Source: CBDTTW01 sp965363675 (lineage in GTDB: Bacteria; Bacteroidota; Rhodothermia; Rhodothermales; DASSAV01). Taken from it: a stretch of DNA of 10,609 nt. Shown here piece by piece: positions 6,779 to 10,609 of the stretch; positions within the stretch are counted from its first letter, which is position 1, and every line of letters begins with the position of its first letter. The notes under the pieces are model-generated. The model did no database searches, was not told where the DNA came from, and saw only the letters and a program-made list of their open reading frames with translations. Location of the stretch: assembly GCA_965363675.1 (NCBI GenBank), contig CBDTTW010000106.1, positions 1 through 10,609 on the forward strand, read 5' to 3'. A program made the translations under genes and the position numbers.

Positions 6779-6804
6779 GCCCCGTACATGAGAAGTGTAG
6801 GGGC
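6779..6804 (-). other. Hairpin between mazG and the polyketide synthase
   Basis: GCCCC (6779-6783) with TAC (6785-6787) pairs to GTA (6797-6799) with GGGGC (6800-6804), with one bulged base and a 9-base loop. In the - strand message it starts at the last base of the mazG stop codon and ends 15 bases before the polyketide synthase ATG. There is no U tract, so it is more likely an attenuator-like or RNA-stability element, or chance, than a terminator. Confidence 0.35.
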
Positions 6805-7616
6805 TATAATCCAGCCTTTTTCGCTTCGTTCCAGTGGAGATCCATTTCCGCCAGGTCCACGTCGGACATGCGCTTGTTCTCGGCCGCCAGTTGCTCCTCG
6901 ATGTACCGGAAGCGCCGGGCAAATTTGTCGTTCGTACGCCGCAAGGCATTCTCCGGGTTCACCCCCGTAAAGCGGGCGTAGTTGACGAGCGCGAAGAGCA
7001 GATCGCCGAACTCGGCCTCTTTCGCCTCGGCGTCGGCGCCTGCCTCGACCTGCTCGCGGAACTCGCGGATCTCCTCCTCCACCTTTTCCCAGGCGCCTTC
7101 GCGTTCGGGAAAGTCGAACCCGACGCTGGAGGCTTTCTCCTGCATGCGGTGCGCGCGCAAAAGCGCCGGAAGCGCGCCCGGCACGCCCTGCAAGGCCGAC
7201 TTGCGCGCGCCCTCGGCCATTTTGATTTGCTCCCAGTTGGTCAGCACTTCGGCCGTGCCGCTTACCTGCACGTCGCCGAAGACGTGCGGGTGGCGGCGTA
7301 TGAGCTTCTCGGCCTCCGTCCGGATGACCTCGCCCAGGGTGAAGGCGCCGCGCTCCTCGGCCATCACGCTGTGGAACACGACGTGCAAGAGCACGTCGCC
7401 CAGTTCTTTCTTGAGTTCCTCCCAGTCGCCCTCGTCGATGGCCTGCACCGTCTCGTAGGCTTCCTCGATAAGCAGGTGGCGCACCGAGGCATGCGTCTGC
7501 TCGCGGTCCCACGGGCAATCGCGGCGCAGTTGCCGCACGATCGCCACGAAGTCGCCATAGAGCCGGCGGCCCTCCGGAGACTCTTCGAACGCCTTCTCGA
7601 ACACGTCAGGTATCAT
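6804..7616 (-). CDS. mazG: Nucleoside triphosphate pyrophosphohydrolase MazG
   Basis: This 270-residue cytoplasmic enzyme hydrolyses (d)NTPs, including damaged or alarmone-related nucleotides, to NMP and pyrophosphate. It shows the duplicated all-alpha MazG architecture of E. coli-type proteins. The first domain has CPWDREQTH (34-42), the EExxE metal motif EEAYE (51-55), ELGDVLLHVVFH (71-82) and RRHPHVFG (107-114). Next comes the linker KASSVGFDF (161-169). The second domain has EEEIREF (180-186) and EFGDLLFALVNYAR (202-215). Length and motifs are normal. The ATG at 7616 has no clear Shine-Dalgarno sequence. A TATAAA-like -10 lies about 47 bases upstream on the same strand, next to a palindrome. 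The gene is divergent from ssb and is followed at 40 bases by the type III polyketide synthase. Housekeeping role is likely; link to the synthase is unproven. Confidence 0.95.
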   Translation of the reverse strand: MIPDVFEKAFEESPEGRRLYGDFVAIVRQLRRDCPWDREQTHASVRHLLIEEAYETVQAIDEGDWEELKKELGDVLLHVVFHSVMAEERGAFTLGEVIRTEAEKLIRRHPHVFGDVQVSGTAEVLTNWEQIKMAEGARKSALQGVPGALPALLRAHRMQEKASSVGFDFPEREGAWEKVEEEIREFREQVEAGADAEAKEAEFGDLLFALVNYARFTGVNPENALRRTNDKFARRFRYIEEQLAAENKRMSDVDLAEMDLHWNEAKKAGL

Positions 7617-7680
7617 GATTTTCCAGATTGCCTGGGCGCCGCGCCGCCCGGAGGATATCTCGTTTATAACCTTAAGAGGC

Positions 7681-7698
7681 GTGACATACGCTTGTCAC
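7681..7698. promoter_or_regulatory. Perfect palindrome GTGACA-N6-TGTCAC, putative operator
   Basis: Two exact 6-bp inverted half-sites are separated by TACGCT. The 18-bp size and 12-bp centre-to-centre distance suit a dimeric helix-turn-helix regulator. It lies 12 bases upstream of the TATAAA patch on the mazG side. It is not the CRP consensus (TGTGA-N6-TCACA). No regulator gene is in the window. Confidence 0.45.
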
Positions 7699-7894
7699 CG
7701 GGACTCCCGTATTTTGTCGGCAGGTTGAATATAGAGCCGTCGAGGCGCGTTCAACCCATTACATCTTCTGGTGGATGCATGCCAGCGAGGACAGGCCGGG
7801 CAACCGGTGGACTCATGATCGACCGCCAGGGGTAACCTATCATCACGCAGGCCCGAGGGCGCCGCGAGGCCCCGCAAGGCAGGCGAGTTGCAGC

Positions 7895-7900
7895 AGGAGG
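7895..7900 (+). promoter_or_regulatory. Strong Shine-Dalgarno of ssb (AGGAGG)
   Basis: A full AGGAGG ends 8 bases before the ATG at 7909. It fixes the ssb start and stands out because most genes in the window have no comparable site. Confidence 0.85.
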
Positions 7901-7908
7901 TGTAAACC

Positions 7909-8454
7909 ATGTCGAGAGGCGTAAACAAAGTCATTCTGGTCGGCAACGTCGGCCAGGACCCCGAGCTGAAGTACACCAACAGCCAGACCGCCGTTTGCAC
8001 GGTGCGCCTGGCCACCAACGACTCGTACAAGGACGCCAACGGCGACCTCGTGGAGAAAACCGAGTGGCACAGCGTGGTGGCCTGGGGCCGCCTGGCCGAG
8101 ATCTGCGGCGAGTACCTGAAGAAGGGCAGCCAGGTGTACTTCGAGGGTTCGCTGCAAACGCGCAGCTACGACGACAAGGAAGGCATCACGCGCTACGTGA
8201 CGGAGGTCAAGGCGCGCGAGATGATGCTGCTCGGCGGCCGCCAGAGCGGCGGCGCCGACGACTACGACGCGCCGGCTCCGCGCGCCCGTGAGCAGTCGTC
8301 CTACAACACGCGCAACCAGGCTCCGCGCAGCCAGCCGCAGCGTAGCAGCGCGCCCCCGCGCAACCAGGGCCGCCCGGCCGCGCGCGCGCCGCAGGACGAC
8401 GCCTACGGCGACGGCGACAGCTTCGACGTGGGCGGCGACGACCTGCCGTTCTAA
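7909..8454 (+). CDS. ssb: Single-stranded DNA-binding protein SSB
   Basis: This 181-residue SSB binds single-stranded DNA in replication, repair and recombination. The N-terminal OB fold (about 1-112) shows NKVILVGNVGQDPELKYT (6-23), EKTEWHSVVAWGRLAEIC (48-65), YLKKGSQVYFEGSLQTRSY (69-87) and YVTEVKAREMMLLGG. It is followed by a flexible linker rich in Gln, Arg, Pro, Ser and Asn (about 118-165). The protein ends in the acidic tip DDLPF, which recruits partner proteins in bacterial SSBs. Length is typical. It has its own strong ribosome binding site and terminator and so looks monocistronic. It does not lie in the common rpsF-ssb-rpsR arrangement, and neither ribosomal gene is nearby. Confidence 0.97.
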   Translation: MSRGVNKVILVGNVGQDPELKYTNSQTAVCTVRLATNDSYKDANGDLVEKTEWHSVVAWGRLAEICGEYLKKGSQVYFEGSLQTRSYDDKEGITRYVTEVKAREMMLLGGRQSGGADDYDAPAPRAREQSSYNTRNQAPRSQPQRSSAPPRNQGRPAARAPQDDAYGDGDSFDVGGDDLPF

Positions 8455-8486
8455 CGGGGCCGCGTAGCAGCAAACGCTTGCGCAGC

Positions 8487-8523
8487 AAAGGGGCCACGCC
8501 TGCGGGCGGCGGCCCCTTTTTTT
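8487..8523 (+). terminator. Strong rho-independent terminator after ssb
   Basis: AAAGGGGCC (8487-8495) pairs with GGCCCCTTT (8511-8519). A nested CGCC-TGCG-GGCG hairpin sits inside, and seven T residues end the element at 8523. It starts 32 bases after the ssb stop and insulates ssb from the sugar-oxidation cassette. Confidence 0.93.
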
Positions 8524-8559
8524 GCAGGGCGCCCCCGCCCACCGGCCGCCCCGGCGCGC

Positions 8560-8570
8560 TACCTTAGCAT
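8560..8570 (+). promoter_or_regulatory. Candidate -7/-10 element of the sugar-oxidation cassette
   Basis: TACCTTAGCAT is the only AT-rich patch between the ssb terminator and the aldo/keto reductase start at 8602. It matches TAnnTT, and its CTTAGCAT part recurs before the zinc-dependent dehydrogenase. No matching upstream TTTG or TTGACA is seen at normal spacing. Confidence 0.4.
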
Positions 8571-8601
8571 GCCTTTTCCACCCTACCCTGCGTGCAACGT
8601 C

Positions 8602-9576
8602 ATGGAGTACCGGGAACTGGGCGCCACGGGCCTGCGGGTTTCCGCGCTCGGCTTCGGCGCCTCTCCGCTGGGCGACGAGTTCGGCCCCATCGACGAAGCC
8701 GAAGGCCGCCGCGCCGTCCGCGCCGCCCTGGAGGCGGGGATCAACTATTTCGACGTTTCGCCCTACTACGGCCGCACCCTGGCCGAGCAGCGCTTGGGCG
8801 CCTACCTGGAGGGCGCGCGCCATGAGGTCGTGCTGGCAAGCAAGGTGGGGCGCTACGACAAGGACCCCCCGGACGGCTTCGACTTCTCGGCCGGACGCGT
8901 CCGGCGCTCCGTAGACGAGAGCCTGCGCCGCCTGCGCACCGACTATCTGGACGTGGTGCAGGTGCACGACATCGAGTTCGGCGACTTGCGGCAGATCGTC
9001 GAGGAGACGCTTCCGGCGCTCGAACAGGCGCGGGCCGAGGGCAAGGCGCGCTTCATCGGCATCACGGGGTATCCGCTCGGGGCGCTCGCGTGGGCGGCGC
9101 GGCGCGCCCGGATCGACGCAGTGCTTTCCTACGGCCACTACACGCTTTTGAACGCCCGCCTCGCCGAGGCGCTGGCGCCGCTGGCCCGCGCGCGCGGCTT
9201 CGGGCTGATCAACGCTTCGCCGCTGCACATGGGCCTGCTCACGGACCGCCCGCCGCCGGCGTGGCACCCCGCCCCGGCGCCGGCGCGCCGGGCCGCCGCC
9301 GAAGCCGCCGACTGGAGCCGCCGGCGCGGCCTCGATCTGGCGGCGCTGGCGTTGCAGTTTGCCCTGGCCTGCCCGGTCGTCGCCGTGACGCTCGTCGGAA
9401 TGGGCAGCCCCGCCGAAGTCGCCCGCAACGTCGCGGCGGCCGGGGCCCCGCCCGACGCGGAGGCGCTGGCCGAAGTCCAGGCCCTGCTTGCGCCGGTGCA
9501 GGGCGTCGCCTGGGCCTCCGGGCGCCCCGAGAACCACACGCTCGCGGAGCCGCTGCCGGAGGCCCCTGCATGGTGA
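8602..9576 (+). CDS. Aldo/keto reductase, L-galactose/L-fucose dehydrogenase type
   Basis: The 324-residue TIM-barrel NAD(P)-dependent enzyme probably oxidises the C1 hydroxyl of an L-galacto-configured sugar to its lactone. MEYRELGATGLRVSALGFGASPLG opens it as in the family, so 8602 is preferred over an ATG at 8569. The AKR tetrad is intact: D51 and Y56 in FDVSPYYG, K81 in SKVGRY, H122 in VQVHDIEFG. The stretch GFDFSAGRVRRSVDESLRR and the VHDIEFG...QIVEETLPAL...GKARFIGITGYPL series strongly recall plant L-galactose dehydrogenase and bacterial L-fucose dehydrogenases. The next gene, an amidohydrolase of the fuconolactonase type, overlaps its stop codon by 7 bases (ATGGTGA), which fits a lactone-to-acid sequence. 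Substrate (L-fucose, L-galactose or similar) is inferred, not shown. Confidence 0.87.
   Translation: MEYRELGATGLRVSALGFGASPLGDEFGPIDEAEGRRAVRAALEAGINYFDVSPYYGRTLAEQRLGAYLEGARHEVVLASKVGRYDKDPPDGFDFSAGRVRRSVDESLRRLRTDYLDVVQVHDIEFGDLRQIVEETLPALEQARAEGKARFIGITGYPLGALAWAARRARIDAVLSYGHYTLLNARLAEALAPLARARGFGLINASPLHMGLLTDRPPPAWHPAPAPARRAAAEAADWSRRRGLDLAALALQFALACPVVAVTLVGMGSPAEVARNVAAAGAPPDAEALAEVQALLAPVQGVAWASGRPENHTLAEPLPEAPAW
9558..9562 (+). promoter_or_regulatory. Shine-Dalgarno of the lactonase-type gene (GGAGG)
   Basis: GGAGG lies inside the last codons of the aldo/keto reductase, 7 bases before the ATG at 9570. Together with the ATGGTGA overlap it supports translational coupling and fixes the start. 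Confidence 0.7.
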
Positions 9577-10406
9577 TCGACGCGCACCACCACTTCTGGA
9601 TCTACCACGCCCCCGACTATCCGTGGATCGGCCCCGGCATGGACGCCCTCCGCCGCGACTTTCTGCCGGCCGACCTGGCGCCGGAGCTGCGCGCCGCCGC
9701 CGTGGACGCCGTCATCACGGTGCAGGCCCGCCAGAGCCTTGCGGAAACCCGTTGGCTGCTGGATCTGGCTGCCGAAACGCCGTGGATGCATGGGGTCGTG
9801 GGCTGGCTGCCGCTCGCCGACGCCCGCATCGAGGCGCTGCTGGAGGCGTGGGCGCCCGAGCGCCGCCTGGTGGGGCTGCGCCACGTCGTGCAGGACGAGC
9901 CGGACCCGGCGTTCCTGCAACGCCCGGACTTCAACCGGGGCGTCGCCGCGCTCGGGCGCTGCGGCCTCGCCTACGATCTGCTCGTGCAGGCCCATCAGCT
10001 TCCTGAGACTATCGCCTTCGTAGACCGCCACCCCGCGCAGCGGTTCGTGCTCGACCATCTGGGCAAGCCGCGCATCCGCGACGGCGCGCCGGCCTCGTGG
10101 CGGCGCGCGCTGCGCGAACTGGCGCGGCGGCCGCACTGCTTCGCCAAGCTCTCCGGCCTCCCGGCCGAAGCCGACCCCGCGCGCCGCGCGCCTGCCGACC
10201 TTCAGCCCTACCTCGACGCCGCCCTCGAAGCCTTCGGCCCCGAGCGGCTCATGTACGGCAGCGACTGGCCGGTGTGCCTGCCGGCCACGGGCTACGGCCC
10301 CTGGCGCGCAGCGCTCCAGAGTCTGCTGGCGCGCCTCTCCGAGGCCGAGCAAACGCTTATCTTCGGAGAAGTCGCCCGGCGCTTTTACACGCGCCCTGCC
10401 GCCTGA
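9570..10406 (+). CDS. Amidohydrolase-related protein, L-fuconolactonase type
   Basis: This 278-residue TIM-barrel hydrolase belongs to the amidohydrolase-2 group, whose members include L-fuconolactonase and other sugar lactonases. Visible motifs are DAHHHFW (4-10), WIGPGMDALRRDFLPADL (19-36), VGLRHVVQDEPD (101-112), FVLDHLGKPRI (159-169), CFAKLSGL (190-197) and YGSDWPVC (229-236) with the catalytic-type Asp (D232). The likely role is to open the lactone made by the aldo/keto reductase to a sugar acid such as L-fuconate or L-galactonate. The gene overlaps the preceding one by 7 bases and has its own GGAGG, so they should be made together. A zinc-dependent dehydrogenase starts 34 bases later. 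The family is clear; alternative lactones (rhamnono- or galactono-lactone) cannot be excluded. Confidence 0.87.
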   Translation: MVIDAHHHFWIYHAPDYPWIGPGMDALRRDFLPADLAPELRAAAVDAVITVQARQSLAETRWLLDLAAETPWMHGVVGWLPLADARIEALLEAWAPERRLVGLRHVVQDEPDPAFLQRPDFNRGVAALGRCGLAYDLLVQAHQLPETIAFVDRHPAQRFVLDHLGKPRIRDGAPASWRRALRELARRPHCFAKLSGLPAEADPARRAPADLQPYLDAALEAFGPERLMYGSDWPVCLPATGYGPWRAALQSLLARLSEAEQTLIFGEVARRFYTRPAA

Positions 10407-10415
10407 ACGCCTCCG

Positions 10416-10424
10416 CTTAGCATT
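10416..10424 (+). promoter_or_regulatory. AT-rich element CTTAGCATT before the zinc-dependent dehydrogenase
   Basis: In the 34-base gap, CTTAGCATT stands out from GC-rich surroundings. Its first eight bases repeat those at 8563-8570 before the aldo/keto reductase. It might be an internal promoter element, but readthrough from the upstream genes is equally likely. Confidence 0.25.
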
Positions 10425-10440
10425 CACCCGACGCCTCGCC

Positions 10441-10609
10441 ATGACGCAGCAAGCCGCCGTCCTCACGGCCCCCCAGACCATCGCCCTACAGGAACGGCCC
10501 ATCCCCGAGCCCGGACCGGGCGAGGTGCGCATCAAGGTGGGGGCCGTGGGCGTGTGCGGCTCGGACGTGCACTACTACTACGAAGGCCGCATCGGGCCGC
10601 AGGTGGTGC
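10441..10609 (+). CDS. Zinc-dependent alcohol dehydrogenase, sorbitol/xylitol type (N-terminal part, cut by window end)
   Basis: Only 56 residues are visible. The N-terminal GroES-like part shows VLTAPQTIALQERPIPEPGPGEVRI-type sequence with EPGPGEVRIKV (23-33), then GVCGSDVHYYYEGRIG (37-52). In medium-chain dehydrogenases C39 and H44 of this block provide catalytic-zinc ligands, and the SDVHYYYEGRIG wording is typical of sorbitol/xylitol/L-threonine-type enzymes that oxidise polyols or sugars with NAD. It follows the lactonase by 34 bases on the same strand and is probably in the same operon. It may process a polyol or a deoxy-sugar acid in the same pathway, but the substrate cannot be read from this fragment. 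No Shine-Dalgarno sequence is seen before the ATG. Confidence 0.85.
   Translation, partial: MTQQAAVLTAPQTIALQERPIPEPGPGEVRIKVGAVGVCGSDVHYYYEGRIGPQVV

Larger units (their letters stand above)
7617..7908. promoter_or_regulatory. Divergent mazG/ssb intergenic regulatory region
   Basis: The 292 bases hold no convincing gene. AT-rich patches suggest promoters: TATAAA on the - strand (7663-7668) facing mazG, and TTTTGT (7712-7717) with TATAGA (7730-7735) on the + strand facing ssb, although the spacing of that pair is short. TTACATCTTC (7759-7768) is another TAnnnTT-like patch. A GTGACA-N6-TGTCAC palindrome lies between the two promoter sides. The ssb leader from these elements would be 140-170 bases long. 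Confidence 0.5.

Noticed and set aside
5615..6970. Open frame of 451 codons on the + strand over the polyketide synthase
   Set aside because: It is antisense to a complete catalytic triad enzyme and rich in Arg, His and Gln repeats typical of GC-rich shadow frames.
7617..7908. Possible riboswitch or structured RNA in the long ssb leader
   Set aside because: I could not find a consistent long-range pairing or a known riboswitch core; only the short palindrome is clear.
7775..7924. Open frame of 49 codons in the ssb leader overlapping the ssb start
   Set aside because: It has no ribosome binding site, is Arg/Pro-rich with no motif and runs out of frame into ssb; a regulatory leader peptide cannot be supported.
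7843..9537. Open frame of 564 codons on the - strand across ssb and the aldo/keto reductase
   Set aside because: It is antisense to two well-identified genes, has low-complexity Arg/Ala/Gly/Val composition and no recognisable motif; it results from the GC-rich codon pattern.
9138..10535. Open frame of 465 codons on the - strand across the cassette
   Set aside because: It is antisense to the aldo/keto reductase, the lactonase and the start of the zinc-dependent dehydrogenase, all with intact motifs; no domain is visible in it.
1..10609. CRISPR array, tRNA, rRNA, insertion sequence or prophage
   Set aside because: No regularly spaced repeats, cloverleaf sequences, transposase motifs or phage structural genes were seen on either strand.

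Overview
The window is GC-rich bacterial DNA, densely coding, with short intergenic gaps. Several features suggest a GC-rich relative of the Bacteroidota, perhaps of the Rhodothermia type. Most starts lack a Shine-Dalgarno (SD) sequence. Short TAnnTT elements resembling the Bacteroidota -7 box lie upstream of several genes. A sugar permease of the FHS (fucose-galactose-glucose:H+ symporter) family, a Tat-exported Gfo/Idh/MocA protein and a type III polyketide synthase also fit. This assignment is an inference from style and gene content, not a proven taxonomy.

Layout, left to right. (1) 1-1144, +: the C-terminal part of an O-antigen ligase/polymerase-type membrane protein, then a small conserved protein of unknown function. 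(2) 1281-2453, +: a small uncharacterised protein with a CxHx6CxxC putative zinc site, then an exported beta-carbonic anhydrase with a hairpin terminator behind it. (3) 2631-5557, +: an FHS-type sugar:H+ symporter and a Tat-signal Gfo/Idh/MocA oxidoreductase, ending at a strong terminator. (4) 5624-7616, -: mazG followed by a stand-alone type III polyketide synthase, convergent with the preceding block. (5) 7617-7908: a divergent regulatory region with a perfect GTGACA-N6-TGTCAC palindrome. (6) 7909-8454, +: ssb, with the best ribosome binding site in the window and a strong terminator. (7) 8602 to the end, +: a sugar-oxidation cassette. It holds an aldo/keto reductase that reads like plant L-galactose dehydrogenase, an overlapping amidohydrolase of the L-fuconolactonase type, and the start of a zinc-dependent sorbitol/xylitol-type dehydrogenase.

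The most coherent functional reading is non-phosphorylative oxidation of an L-galacto-configured sugar (L-fucose or L-galactose). The aldo/keto reductase would make the lactone and the amidohydrolase would open it. The FHS permease about 5 kb upstream may supply this or another hexose. The dehydratase and later steps are not in the window, so the pathway is not demonstrated. The less explained elements are the solitary type III polyketide synthase behind mazG, the two small proteins without known function, and the palindrome in the mazG/ssb divergent region. No RNA genes, insertion sequences, CRISPR arrays or prophage genes were seen.
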